Of a DNA stretch of 64,000 nucleotides, positions 44,084 to 52,609 are shown piece after piece. The DNA comes from Actinomycetota bacterium (lineage in GTDB: Bacteria; Actinomycetota; Acidimicrobiia; Acidimicrobiales; Ilumatobacteraceae). Position 1 is the stretch's first letter. Each line of letters opens with the position of its first letter. The stretch covers positions 171,056 through 235,055 of the forward strand of contig WLIV01000003.1 of assembly GCA_009702045.1 (NCBI GenBank), in the 5' to 3' direction. A program made the translations under genes and the position numbers. The notes under the pieces were generated by a model. The model made no database searches, was not told the DNA's origin, and saw only the letters and a list, made by a program, of their open reading frames with translations.

Positions 44084-45067
44084 ATGCAGACTCGGGTGTT
44101 GGGCCGTTCAGGGATGAAAGTCAGTGCGTTGTGCCTTGGCACGATGACGTTTGGCAAGGAAGCCGACGAGGAGGCGAGTCGAGCGATCATCGACCGTTAC
44201 CTCGCTGCTGGCGGCAACTTCATCGACACGGCCGACGTCTACAACCGTGGCGTGTCCGAGGAGATCATCGGCCGCGCGCTGGGCGCACGACGCGACCGGA
44301 TCGTGCTGGCCACCAAAGGGCGACTGGCGACCAGCGACGATGTGAACGACAAGGGTGCCGGTCGTCGGCACCTCACTCGCGCACTCGACGCTTCGTTGCG
44401 CCGTTTGGGCACCGACTGGATCGACCTGTACCAGGTGCACTGGCCCGACCCGACGGTTCCGCTGGACGAGACCCTGAGCACACTGGATTCATTCGTGCGT
44501 TCCGGCAAGGTGCGTGCGGTGGGGCTGAGCAACTACCTCGGGCAGGATCTGCAGAAGGCGATCGATCTGTGCGATCGGTACGGCTGGGCGCCCGTCTCGT
44601 CGCACCAACCGCAGTATTCGTTGCTGTTCCGCGAGATCGAGCTCGACACGTTGCCGCTGTGTCACAGCGAGCACATCGCCGTGTTGCCGTGGAGTCCACT
44701 CGGGGGTGGGGTGCTCACCGGCAAGTACGCGGGTGTCGAGGTGGTGCCCGAGGGAACGCGCGTCGCTGCCGCGCCACCCAAGTTGCAAGCGAATCAACTC
44801 AGCGAGCACAACCTCACTGTTGCTCGTGCCGTGGGTGAGGTGGCAGCCGACCTCGGTCGCACATCTGCCCAGGTGGCGTTGAACTGGGTGCTGCATCGGC
44901 CTGGCGTCACCGCCCCGATTCTCGGTGCCCGCAGCGTCGCCCAGCTGGACGACAACCTGGCGGCAGAGGGTTGGCAGCTCGAGGCGGCTCACCTGGAGCG
45001 GCTCGACCGCGCCAGTCGCAAGGTGTTGCCCTACCCGCACGATATGTACCGCATGATCAACCGGTGA
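44084..45067 (+). CDS. Aldo/keto reductase
   Basis: A 327-residue NADPH-dependent (beta/alpha)8-barrel reductase. It shows the catalytic set: FIDTADVYNRG (Asp and Tyr), LATKGR (Lys) and LYQVHWPDP (His). VSSHQPQYSLLFREIE and the C-terminal GVTAPILGARSVAQLDDNL fit the AKR9/AKR11-like group acting on sugar or aromatic aldehydes. It is followed by an MFS gene with a GTGA overlap and then a SnoaL-like gene, forming a three-gene operon. Confidence 0.9.
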   Translation: MQTRVLGRSGMKVSALCLGTMTFGKEADEEASRAIIDRYLAAGGNFIDTADVYNRGVSEEIIGRALGARRDRIVLATKGRLATSDDVNDKGAGRRHLTRALDASLRRLGTDWIDLYQVHWPDPTVPLDETLSTLDSFVRSGKVRAVGLSNYLGQDLQKAIDLCDRYGWAPVSSHQPQYSLLFREIELDTLPLCHSEHIAVLPWSPLGGGVLTGKYAGVEVVPEGTRVAAAPPKLQANQLSEHNLTVARAVGEVAADLGRTSAQVALNWVLHRPGVTAPILGARSVAQLDDNLAAEGWQLEAAHLERLDRASRKVLPYPHDMYRMINR

Positions 45068-46362
45068 CCTCGAGCGATTCGCGGATCGAATGGGCGGTGG
45101 CCCGGCTCCCGGCGCTGCGCTCGCGGAACTTCCGTCGGTATATGGCGGGTCAGGTGGCGTCGATCGCCGGTACGTGGCTGCAGTCAGTCGCCCTGGGTTG
45201 GTTGGTACTGAAGCTCACTCACGACGGTTCTGCCGTCGGCCTGGTGACGGCAGCCCAGTTCGCCCCGGCACTGATCCTGGGTGTGTGGGCGGGTGCCGTC
45301 GCCGATCGCTTCGATGCTCGCCGGGCGGTGATGGGGCTGCAAGTCCTGCTCGGTGCGCAGGCCGCCTCGCTGGCGGTGCTGGTGTTCACCGATCACGCAT
45401 CGCTGTGGTCCCTGTGTCTGTTGGCAATGGTGCAGGGTGTTGGCAACGCGTTCGACCAACCGTTGCGCCAGGCGCTGATGAACGAGACGGTCGGTGATAG
45501 GGAGCTGCCCAACGCCATCGCGACCAACAGCATGCTGGTGCAGATTGGCTTGATCCTTGGACCGTCGCTGGCGGCGGTGCTGATCCCCACCGTCGGTATC
45601 GGGTGGTGTTTCGCCGTGAACGCGGCGTCGTACGCGGTCATGTTGGTGGCCATTCGCTCCATCCGGCCCGACGAAATGGTCCGCCGACCCCGGTCGAAGG
45701 GAGCTGATGCATCGGTACGCGCCGGGCTCGTCTATCTGCGTCAGCGCCGCGACATTCGCTTGTTGCTCGTGGTGCTCGCAGCTGGATCGATGCTTGCCTA
45801 CCGACTCGAGGTCGTCTTGCCGGTGCTGGCCAGCCGCGACCTGCACGGTGGCTCGGCGCTGTTCGCGGTGATGACTGCGTCGCGCGGCTTGGGTGCGCTT
45901 GGGGTCTCGCTGTACCTCGCGTCACGCATCGGTCCGCCACCCTTCCAGTTCATGCGTCGCATGGGCCTGGTGATGGCGGCAGGGTTGGGGCTGATGGCGG
46001 TCCCGTTCACCCCCGTGGTGTTGGTGGCACTGGTGCCTGTCGGGCTGGGCATGTTGGGGTCGGTTGGTTCCACGCTCGCGCTCACACAACTGTTGGCCAG
46101 CCCCGAGTTCCGTGGTCGTGTGGTGGCCGTGTGGTTCGTGGTGATGAACGGTGGTGTGGTGTTCGGGGCGTTGTTCACCGGTGCGCTGGTCGAACACCTC
46201 GGCACGCGTGAGACGGTGTTGATCGGCGCAGGCACGATGCTGGTGTTGTGGGCGATACTCGGTCGTTCTGCGCGTGTCCTTGAAATGCGCACCGACCATT
46301 TGACGGCGGCATCCGCAACTGGCAACGTCTCGCCATCCGCACGCGAAGGAGATCTGGAATGA
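45064..46362 (+). CDS. MFS transporter (DHA3/EntS-like)
   Basis: A 432-residue major facilitator with about twelve hydrophobic segments. The opening LRSRNFRRYMAGQVASIAGTWLQSVALGWLV and the cytoplasmic-loop motif VADRFDARR are typical of the EntS/DHA3 drug or siderophore exporter group. I chose GTG 45064 because it overlaps the upstream stop as GTGA. The substrate is unknown. It is coupled by ATGA to the small SnoaL-like gene. Confidence 0.88.
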   Translation: MTSSDSRIEWAVARLPALRSRNFRRYMAGQVASIAGTWLQSVALGWLVLKLTHDGSAVGLVTAAQFAPALILGVWAGAVADRFDARRAVMGLQVLLGAQAASLAVLVFTDHASLWSLCLLAMVQGVGNAFDQPLRQALMNETVGDRELPNAIATNSMLVQIGLILGPSLAAVLIPTVGIGWCFAVNAASYAVMLVAIRSIRPDEMVRRPRSKGADASVRAGLVYLRQRRDIRLLLVVLAAGSMLAYRLEVVLPVLASRDLHGGSALFAVMTASRGLGALGVSLYLASRIGPPPFQFMRRMGLVMAAGLGLMAVPFTPVVLVALVPVGLGMLGSVGSTLALTQLLASPEFRGRVVAVWFVVMNGGVVFGALFTGALVEHLGTRETVLIGAGTMLVLWAILGRSARVLEMRTDHLTAASATGNVSPSAREGDLE

Positions 46363-46703
46363 ACGACTGGTTCGAGGCCTACTTGGCCTCATGGGGCACG
46401 CTCGACGTCGACCAAGTCGCCTCGTGGTTCACCGACGATGCGGTGTATTTCGACATGACGATCGGTCACGGTGCCCACGGAATCAGCCAGGTGCGCAAGT
46501 TTGCGGCGGCCTCGTTCAAGAACGTGCCCGACGCTCGTTTCGAGTTCGTGCGCGGGCACGCTGACGATACGGGTTACTCCATCGAGTGGATCATGCAGCC
46601 GATGAACGTGCCGGGTGTGTCGGTAGGTCGCCTGCGCGACGGCAAGATCTGTGAGAACCGCGACTACTGGAACGGTGCTGCGTACAAGGTGCCGAACACC
46701 TGA
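46359..46703 (+). CDS. SnoaL/NTF2-like small protein
   Basis: A 114-residue cone-shaped alpha+beta barrel protein of the NTF2-like superfamily: WFEAYLASWGTLDVDQVASWF, then TDDAVYFDMTIG and a closing KICENRDYWN. Family members include polyketide cyclases and limonene-epoxide hydrolase, but no catalytic set can be assigned here. AAGGAG lies 8 bases before the ATG, which overlaps the MFS stop. Confidence 0.75.
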   Translation: MNDWFEAYLASWGTLDVDQVASWFTDDAVYFDMTIGHGAHGISQVRKFAAASFKNVPDARFEFVRGHADDTGYSIEWIMQPMNVPGVSVGRLRDGKICENRDYWNGAAYKVPNT

Positions 46704-46719
46704 GGAGTGCCGACCTCAG
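46700..46719. terminator. Weak hairpin between convergent genes
   Basis: CTGAGG (46700-46705) and CCTCAG (46714-46719) form a 6-bp stem with an 8-base loop that covers both facing stop codons. Confidence 0.35.
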
Positions 46720-47876
46720 CTGGCGACGGCGTAAGGGGTCGCGTCGATCGATGCCACGGCCGTGGTCGGCCGCGTCGGGAGCGCCCGCGTACACGTCACG
46801 ATGATCACTTCCGGTGTCGCATCTGGACGCTTGGCAACTGCCCAGTGAGCGTCCACGTGAGTGTTGGCGATCTCGAACTGTGTATCGAGGAAGTCGGTAT
46901 CGCCACCCAGTAAGCGGTCCCACGCAGCGGTGTCACCGATGATCGAGGCGAACTCGGGCCCGAACCACGAGTTGGCGGCAAGCAGCGTGCCGTCGGTGCT
47001 GAGGGCGGCGGCGCCCACTGACACTCCGGCGAGTCCGGACAGCAGGCTGTCGAGTTGAGCGGCCAACTGCGTCGGATCGATGGCGAGCACCACCTCGACG
47101 GCGCGATGGATCGAGCTGCGCGCTTTCCAGCCGGCGCGGGCAGTGGCCAAACGAGTGTGCGCAGCTGCAGCCCAATCGGCCAACTCGCGAGCGCAGGCCT
47201 CGGCCTGGTCATCGAACGCCCAGCCGGCCCGGCTGCGGGTGATCGTCAGCAGGCCCACCACGGCGCCGCCGGCGTTGCGGACGGGCACGGCGAGCAATCC
47301 GAAGAAGCGGAGTTGGTCGCCGTATTGCAGGAACTCGCGGGGAATCATCCGACGGGCGGCATCTTGCCGCAAGAAGTCGACTCGCTGTATTCCGCCATCA
47401 CGGAGTGCCTCGAGTTCGTGGTCATCCAGTGACAAGGGCAGGGGTGAGTCCTGGATCGCGGCCAGCAACGAGTGGGCGGTGGGGTCGAGGTGCGCAACTG
47501 CTGCTGTTCGCAGCGCTGCTCCGTCATCGGCCAGCAGGCGCAGCACGCATCCGTCACCGATCTCGGTGATCGCGTGGCGCACGATGCGGTCGAAGACCGG
47601 TTGTGCGGACAGGGTCGTGCGGTCCAGCATCAATGCCAGATCAGCGCGCAACGCCTCCAACGGACTTGTCGCGTGTTGGTCGTGCTCGCCGATGAACTCG
47701 CCTTCGGAGGAGAGTTCGGACAACTCGTGGCGGTGGCGGCGGAACTGTTCGATCGCCGCTTCGCTGACCTCATACGTGGCGCCAAGTTTGACCGCCACCA
47801 GTTCGCCGGAACGCACGTAGCGATAAGCGGTCTGGTAGTGCAGGCCAAGTCTGCGAGCTGCTGCTTTGAGGTTCAT
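46716..47876 (-). CDS. HTH (excisionase-type) and GAF-domain regulator
   Basis: A 386-residue protein. Residues 1-55 are a MerR/excisionase-type winged helix (LKAAARRLGLHYQTAYRYVR, then GELVAVKLGATYEVSEAAI). A GAF domain spans about 90-250, including RFFGLLAVPVRNAGGAVVGLLTI. The last 120 residues resemble a PAS-like sensing domain (LSTDGTLLAANSWFG). It is probably a ligand-responsive transcription factor. I chose ATG 47876 because the helix-turn-helix begins there; a longer frame adds ten unlikely residues. The upstream DNA is unusually AT-rich and carries two TTCTGTG direct repeats on the coding strand. Confidence 0.75.
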   Translation of the reverse strand: MNLKAAARRLGLHYQTAYRYVRSGELVAVKLGATYEVSEAAIEQFRRHRHELSELSSEGEFIGEHDQHATSPLEALRADLALMLDRTTLSAQPVFDRIVRHAITEIGDGCVLRLLADDGAALRTAAVAHLDPTAHSLLAAIQDSPLPLSLDDHELEALRDGGIQRVDFLRQDAARRMIPREFLQYGDQLRFFGLLAVPVRNAGGAVVGLLTITRSRAGWAFDDQAEACARELADWAAAAHTRLATARAGWKARSSIHRAVEVVLAIDPTQLAAQLDSLLSGLAGVSVGAAALSTDGTLLAANSWFGPEFASIIGDTAAWDRLLGGDTDFLDTQFEIANTHVDAHWAVAKRPDATPEVIIVTCTRALPTRPTTAVASIDATPYAVAS

Positions 47877-47928
47877 CGTGTGTGCCTGTCGATACGTCTG
47901 CTGCACCGCATCGCTGCGCTCAGACTAT

Positions 47929-47952
47929 CACAGAATATAAACACAGAAAATG
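47929..47952 (-). promoter_or_regulatory. TTCTGTG direct-repeat box, copy 1
   Basis: On the minus strand two TTCTGTG heptamers start 13 bases apart, 53 bases before the HTH-GAF gene. The 13-mer AACACAGAAAATG (plus-strand reading, 47940-47952) recurs exactly at 52149-52161. Confidence 0.5.
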
Positions 47953-47970
47953 AATAATGCAAGCAAAGTA

Positions 47971-47983
47971 GTGTTGTCAACAC
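47971..47983. promoter_or_regulatory. GTGTTG-T-CAACAC palindrome
   Basis: A perfect 13-base inverted repeat with one central base in an AT-rich 226-base gap. Both flanking genes are on the minus strand; it lies downstream of the SDR stop and 95 bases upstream of the HTH-GAF start. Confidence 0.4.
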
Positions 47984-48102
47984 GATGGGTGGTGAAACGG
48001 TGGTCGGGTGCTACTGGACGGCGACCAGCTCCCCACCAGCCGGGATGCCGAAACAGTGCTGCAGATGTTGGTGGCGCGCAGTCCGCTCCGCGTGCGAGGG
48101 CG

Positions 48103-48900
48103 CTAGAACGCGCTGCGGTGATGTCCGCCGTCAACGGCGATGTAATGACCGTTGACGTATCCGGCGAGATCGGAGCACAGGTACACGATCGTCGACGCGA
48201 TCTCTGCAGGGTCGCCGGCACGACCGGCGGGGACCCCCGCCGTGTCGATCAACCATTCGCGCCGCGCATCGTCGGTTGCCAGACCCTCGTGAGTCTCCAG
48301 ATAGTGAGTGGTGGTCGTCGTCGCAATCCACCCAGGGGCAATCGTGTTGAACGTGATGCCGTGGCGGGCGTACTCGTCGGCGACGCTCTTCAGCAGGCCC
48401 ACGGTGGACGGTCGCGTGGCATTGGCCACCGTGTGCGGCGGTTTGTTCACCGGTTCCTTGGCGGTGGCCGACCCAATGTGCACGTACCGGCCCCAGCCGG
48501 CGGCTTTCATCGCTGGCAGTACCGCATGCAGCATGTACACCTGGCTCATCGTGTAGGTGCGATAGGAGTCGACATAATCCTCGAGGCGGGTGATCTCGTC
48601 GAAGAAGCCGCGCACGTGGAAGTCGGCCTGAGTGATGACGATCTCCGGCGGCCCGAAGTGGCGCGTGCATTCATCGACCGCGTGTCGGATGCCATCCTGC
48701 GTCGACATATCGGAGGGAATACCTGCGGCCACGCCGCCGGCTGCCTTGATCGCGGCCACGACGAAGTCAATGTGCTTGGCGCCGCGAGCCACCACGGCCA
48801 CGTTGCAACCCTCGGCCGCCAACATCAGCGCTGCCTGTTTGCCAATTCCCTTGCTGCCGCCCACAACCAGCGCGGTGCGTCCGGCGATTCCAAAGTCCAT
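48103..48900 (-). CDS. Atypical SDR-family protein
   Basis: A 265-residue SDR with the cofactor loop VVGGSKGIGKQAA intact. The usual catalytic YxxxK is absent; the corresponding stretch reads VANATRPSTVGLLKS, after HIGSATAKEPVNKPP. This N-x-x-R form, with KEP before it, is known from a small divergent SDR subgroup annotated as 3-oxoacyl-ACP-reductase-like. Activity, if any, must use another mechanism. ATG 48900 is preceded by AAGTGGGGAT at good spacing; a GTG four codons earlier is possible. Confidence 0.8.
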   Translation of the reverse strand: MDFGIAGRTALVVGGSKGIGKQAALMLAAEGCNVAVVARGAKHIDFVVAAIKAAGGVAAGIPSDMSTQDGIRHAVDECTRHFGPPEIVITQADFHVRGFFDEITRLEDYVDSYRTYTMSQVYMLHAVLPAMKAAGWGRYVHIGSATAKEPVNKPPHTVANATRPSTVGLLKSVADEYARHGITFNTIAPGWIATTTTTHYLETHEGLATDDARREWLIDTAGVPAGRAGDPAEIASTIVYLCSDLAGYVNGHYIAVDGGHHRSAF

Positions 48901-49027
48901 GTGTATCCCCACTTGTCGAGCAGCACATCGATGTACTGCGGCGCCCCCGTGCGCAGTGAACCCTAGGGCGTGGAACCGATCCGGGCCAGCTTCGGGTGCT
49001 CACGAAGGCCGTCGTAGACTTTGTTGC

Positions 49028-50467
49028 GTGGAACAGTCGGCTGAGTACTATCGGGCGCTTCTCGACCGGGCCGACGGAATCCTCACGATCCTGAACCCCG
49101 ACCTGTCGTGGCGAACTTCCACCGGTCGCGGCACGCTGGAGATGGGCTATCCGCAGGGGTTCGACCCCGAGGGAGGAGTGTTCTCCCTGTTGCACCCCGA
49201 CGATATCGAGCAGGGCTTCGCCGGGCTGCAGGAACTCGTCGCGATGGGTCCGGGAGCGACCCGCGTTGGCCAGGTGCGCATCCGCGCGAAGAGCGGCCGG
49301 TATGTCGAGTTCGAGATCCACGGCACGAATCTGATCGGCCTCGCGCCCATCGACGGCGTGGCCGTACAAGCCATCGACGTGTCGGCGCTGCGCAGTGCGG
49401 AGATCGAACTGTGGCGCAGCGAAGAGCGGTATCGCGAACTGGTCGAGAACATGATGAACGGTGTCTGGATCATCGGTCCGGATGGTCGCACCGTCTTCGC
49501 CAATCCGCGGATGGCCACGATGCTGGACACACCGCTGCACGACCTGCTGGAACGTTCGGTGTACGACTACGTCGACGACGAACAGAAGAACGTGATCGCC
49601 CAGTATCTGGCGCGGCGCCAGGCTGGCCTGTCCGAGACATATGAGCTGTGCCTGCGCTCCGCGAACGGGGTGCCCGTGTGGGTGTTGGTGTCCACGACCC
49701 CCCTCGCCGCCGATGGACCGTTCCGGGCGTCGGCGTCGGTGCTCACCGACATCACCGCGTTGAAGCGGGTGGAGTTCGAACTCGACAACGCACGTCAGCG
49801 AGCTGAGGAGAGCAGCCGTGCGAAGGGTGCGTTGCTGTTCCGTATGAGTCACGAGTTCCGTACGCCGCTGAATGCGGTGATGGGGTTTGCCCAACTGCTC
49901 GAGCGGCTCGTTGACGGTGCGGCTGCCGACTATGTGCAGCGCATCGCGAAGGCGGGCACCCGACTTGTGGCGCTGGTCGGCGATCTGGACGCGCTGCGGC
50001 TCAACGAGGTCTCGCCCGCCAGCTCGATGGGGTTGGTCACCCTGGCTGCGAGCACCGAGCAGGTGTTGGCCAAGATGTTGCCCGCAGCCCGCCACGCCGA
50101 CGTCACGTTCCTCACCGGCGAGGTGCACGGCCGTGTCACCGCGGATCCCGTCCGACTCGAGCAGGTGCTGACCAACCTCGTCACGAACGCGATCGGCGCC
50201 AGCCCGGTTGGGGGTGTCGTGACCATCTCCACTTCGGTGAACGACGGACGCGTCCGGTACTCCGTTGCTGATCAGGGGCGCAGTCTCACTGTGGCCGAAC
50301 AGGAACGGGCATTCGAACCGTTCGCCGACCCGGCAGTCGACGGGCGGCGTTCGTCGGTGCTGCTGCCGTTGATTCGCTCAGCGGTCGCCACTCTGGGCGG
50401 GGCGACGGGTGTGGAATGCCCACCTACGGGTGGTTCGGTGTTGTGGTTCGAGTTGCCGCTGGCCTGA
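49028..50467 (+). CDS. PAS-PAS sensor histidine kinase (soluble, degenerate ATPase)
   Basis: A 479-residue kinase with no membrane segment. Two PAS domains lie at about residues 5-125 and 130-255 (second one: MNGVWIIGPDGRTVFANPRM). A HisKA helix carries the phospho-acceptor in RMSHEFRTPLNAVMG, and a HATPase domain follows with N-box LEQVLTNLVTNAIGA. The G1 box reads SVADQGRSL where DxGxGI is expected, and the G2 region is poor, so ATP binding may be weakened. GTG 49028 is the first in-frame start after the divergent SDR. It probably signals to one of the receiver proteins nearby; none is directly adjacent. Confidence 0.8.
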   Translation: MEQSAEYYRALLDRADGILTILNPDLSWRTSTGRGTLEMGYPQGFDPEGGVFSLLHPDDIEQGFAGLQELVAMGPGATRVGQVRIRAKSGRYVEFEIHGTNLIGLAPIDGVAVQAIDVSALRSAEIELWRSEERYRELVENMMNGVWIIGPDGRTVFANPRMATMLDTPLHDLLERSVYDYVDDEQKNVIAQYLARRQAGLSETYELCLRSANGVPVWVLVSTTPLAADGPFRASASVLTDITALKRVEFELDNARQRAEESSRAKGALLFRMSHEFRTPLNAVMGFAQLLERLVDGAAADYVQRIAKAGTRLVALVGDLDALRLNEVSPASSMGLVTLAASTEQVLAKMLPAARHADVTFLTGEVHGRVTADPVRLEQVLTNLVTNAIGASPVGGVVTISTSVNDGRVRYSVADQGRSLTVAEQERAFEPFADPAVDGRRSSVLLPLIRSAVATLGGATGVECPPTGGSVLWFELPLA

Positions 50468-50479
50468 ACGGCCGGGAAC

Positions 50480-50971
50480 TCAGCCGAACTCGGCGAGTCG
50501 GCGCACGACGCGGTCGGCGAGCGGGCGGGGCAGGTCGAGCGAACGTAGGAGCAACTCGCTGATGCGCTTCACACGCTCGGATGCCTGTGCCGAGTCCATC
50601 GCGCGCACATCGACCACCACGGTCTCGAGTTCGCAATCGTTGTGGAACACTCGCACTCCCTCGGCCGTCAACTCGACGAGCACGGGTGCGGAGCCGACCG
50701 GAATGTCGCGGGCGACGCTGGCGCTGCGGGCGGCCGCAGGGCGCGGACCACGGCGGCGCTTTGTGGGCTGATTGTCGACACCAAGGGTGGTTCCCAGCAC
50801 GCGGTCGAGTTCGACCAGCCATTCGTGCGGCGGCGTACGAATGCCCTGTTCCCACTTGGCGACGAGCGAGGTACCGATGCCCATCTGCTCGCCAAGTTGG
50901 CGTTGCGTCCAGCCGCGCTGCTGGCGGTACTGAGCGATGACGTTGCCGATGGAGGTCTGGGTGTCCTGCAT
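50480..50971 (-). CDS. XRE-family transcriptional regulator
   Basis: A 163-residue protein. Residues about 8-65 are a Cro/CI-type helix-turn-helix (IAQYRQQRGWTQRQLGEQMGIG, split by the turn, then LVAKWEQGIRTPP). A basic Arg/Pro linker leads to a C-terminal alpha/beta domain (VLVELTAEGVRVFHND, then VVVDVRAMD) that could bind a ligand or partner. It is convergent with the PAS kinase 12 bases away. The target is unknown. Confidence 0.8.
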   Translation of the reverse strand: MQDTQTSIGNVIAQYRQQRGWTQRQLGEQMGIGTSLVAKWEQGIRTPPHEWLVELDRVLGTTLGVDNQPTKRRRGPRPAAARSASVARDIPVGSAPVLVELTAEGVRVFHNDCELETVVVDVRAMDSAQASERVKRISELLLRSLDLPRPLADRVVRRLAEFG

Positions 50972-51048
50972 GCCAACACAATAGCACTGATGAGTTACTC
51001 AGAACAGCACTGTCTGTGTGTTCTTCGGGTAAATGGCCGCGCTGCGTG

Positions 51049-52062
51049 TCAGAACGTGTGTGGATTCAAGGCCGGCACACATTCCTCGATGAACGTGTCG
51101 ATCAGGTCGGCGTCCAACCCAACGGCGTCCTCGGCGAGTAGCGCATCGGCACCGCGCTCGGGATCAAAGGTTCCGTGGTCCACGGCTGCCACATCGAAGA
51201 TGTGGCACACGGACGTCATCCGCGCCGCCAAGCGGTCGATGTGGCGCACGAAATCTTGGGCCGGCCGGCGGAAGCGGGCAGCCGCGGCAGTGACCTGATC
51301 GCGATCGCCGAGGAGCAGCAGCGATGCGCGCTCACACGCGTCCCCCACCAGTGGGTCACCGGCTTCGAGCGCCGCGACGTCGGCGTCGGACAGAGTGAGC
51401 ATTCCTACTTCGTGGGCACGGGCGGCGGCGCCCAATTGCACCGCAAGTTCGGGAAGATCAAATGCGACGGCCAGTCGCTGGACGAAGTCGCCGACTCGTA
51501 GCCCGCGTGCATGAACGTGCGGCAGGCGCGCCTCAAGTGCGTTCAGCAGGGTCGCGATAACGACTGATGTCTGTTCGTCGACGGTCTCGGTCAGCACGGT
51601 CAGTTCACGAGCGAGCGTGCGCGCAACCACAGAGGCGGCTTCAAGGTCGTCGTGCGTACGCAGCGCACGTCGCGCCCGGGCACTCAACTCGACCATATCG
51701 AATGGCTTCACCAGAAGGTCTTGGGCACCCAACTCCAATGCTCGCACCCGGCGTTCCGGGTTGGCGTCGCCGGTGACGACCAGCACCGGGATGCCCAGCT
51801 GATCGCCATGACGCATCAACTCCAGGATCGACATCCCGTCGGCGTCGGGTAGTCCGAGGTCGAGGATCACGAGATCGCAGGTGCCGGCCCAGAGTTCCTC
51901 GAGTGCCGCCCGTGCAGTGGCGACGACGATGGAGGACGTGAAACCGATCGCAGACATCGCCTCGCGAACGAGGAAGGCCTGGTCGTCGTCATCCTCCACG
52001 ATCAGCACGGTGAGTCCGTGTGCCGGCGAGTTGCGGGGAGGGACGTCGCCATCGGTCGTCAC
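51049..52062 (-). CDS. Response regulator with degenerate HD-GYP domain
   Basis: A 337-residue protein. Residues about 18-135 are a complete receiver: acidic pocket VEDDDD, phospho-acceptor ILDLGLPDADG, TGDA and Lys in LLVKPFD. The C-terminal 190 residues align in layout with HD-GYP phosphodiesterases, but the metal motifs are gone: where LHDIGK is expected it reads AHEVGM, and no GYP is visible. It may bind rather than cleave cyclic-di-GMP, or only mediate protein contacts. GTG 52062 follows ATGGGGGC. It is divergent from the prepilin gene. Confidence 0.75.
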   Translation of the reverse strand: MTTDGDVPPRNSPAHGLTVLIVEDDDDQAFLVREAMSAIGFTSSIVVATARAALEELWAGTCDLVILDLGLPDADGMSILELMRHGDQLGIPVLVVTGDANPERRVRALELGAQDLLVKPFDMVELSARARRALRTHDDLEAASVVARTLARELTVLTETVDEQTSVVIATLLNALEARLPHVHARGLRVGDFVQRLAVAFDLPELAVQLGAAARAHEVGMLTLSDADVAALEAGDPLVGDACERASLLLLGDRDQVTAAAARFRRPAQDFVRHIDRLAARMTSVCHIFDVAAVDHGTFDPERGADALLAEDAVGLDADLIDTFIEECVPALNPHTF

Positions 52063-52139
52063 GCCCCCATTCTGCCTCGCGTGGCGACCCGGTGGCGACC
52101 AGTCCCACCGGATGTCGACGGAAGTCCACTCCCGGTGGC

Positions 52140-52161
52140 CACAGAACTAACACAGAAAATG
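52140..52161 (-). promoter_or_regulatory. TTCTGTG direct-repeat box, copy 2
   Basis: Two CACAGAA heptamers (TTCTGTG on the minus strand) start 11 bases apart, 78 bases before the response-regulator start and 97 before the prepilin start. It shares the exact 13-mer AACACAGAAAATG with copy 1 at 47940. Confidence 0.5.
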
Positions 52162-52258
52162 CTAAAGTTGAGCCTGAGCAAACCCGAAAACGTGGACATC
52201 GGTGTAGCCAGTTCGCGGTCGCAGAACGACCGAGTATCACGGGAAGGGGGCGATCGAC

Positions 52259-52606
52259 GTGTCGCGTCAAACAACCAGCAGTTCAAGAATCCGAAGCTCT
52301 GGCGATGCTGGCTTCACCCTCACAGAAATGCTGATCGTCATCGTCGTCCTCGGACTGCTTGCTGCAGTCGTGACGTTCAGCGTTCGGGGCCTCACCGACA
52401 AGGCGCGCACATCGAGTTGCGCCGTCGACAAGCACAACATCGAGACGGCCCTCGACAGCTACGTCGCGTTCTACGGCGAACCCGCACCCACGCTGGATGA
52501 GGCAGGCCTCATCACCGTTGGAATGTTGGGGAAAGCATCGGTGTTGTGGGACGTGAGCGGCAGGTCCGTCGTACCCCAACCCGGGGCATCCACCACCTGC
52601 GTGTGA
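52259..52606 (+). CDS. Type IV prepilin-like protein
   Basis: A 115-residue (pseudo)pilin. The leader of 18 residues ends in DAG, followed by FTLTEMLIVIVVLGLLAAVV, so prepilin peptidase would cut after Gly18 and methylate Phe19; Glu at +5 is present. The globular part is short (about 75 residues) with two Cys (SSCAVDKHN and TTCV) that may bridge. GGGAAGGGGG is a strong SD for the GTG. No pilus assembly genes (pilB, pilC, pilD) are in the window, so it depends on machinery elsewhere. It sits among signalling genes. Confidence 0.85.
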   Translation: MSRQTTSSSRIRSSGDAGFTLTEMLIVIVVLGLLAAVVTFSVRGLTDKARTSSCAVDKHNIETALDSYVAFYGEPAPTLDEAGLITVGMLGKASVLWDVSGRSVVPQPGASTTCV

Positions 52607-52609
52607 CGC

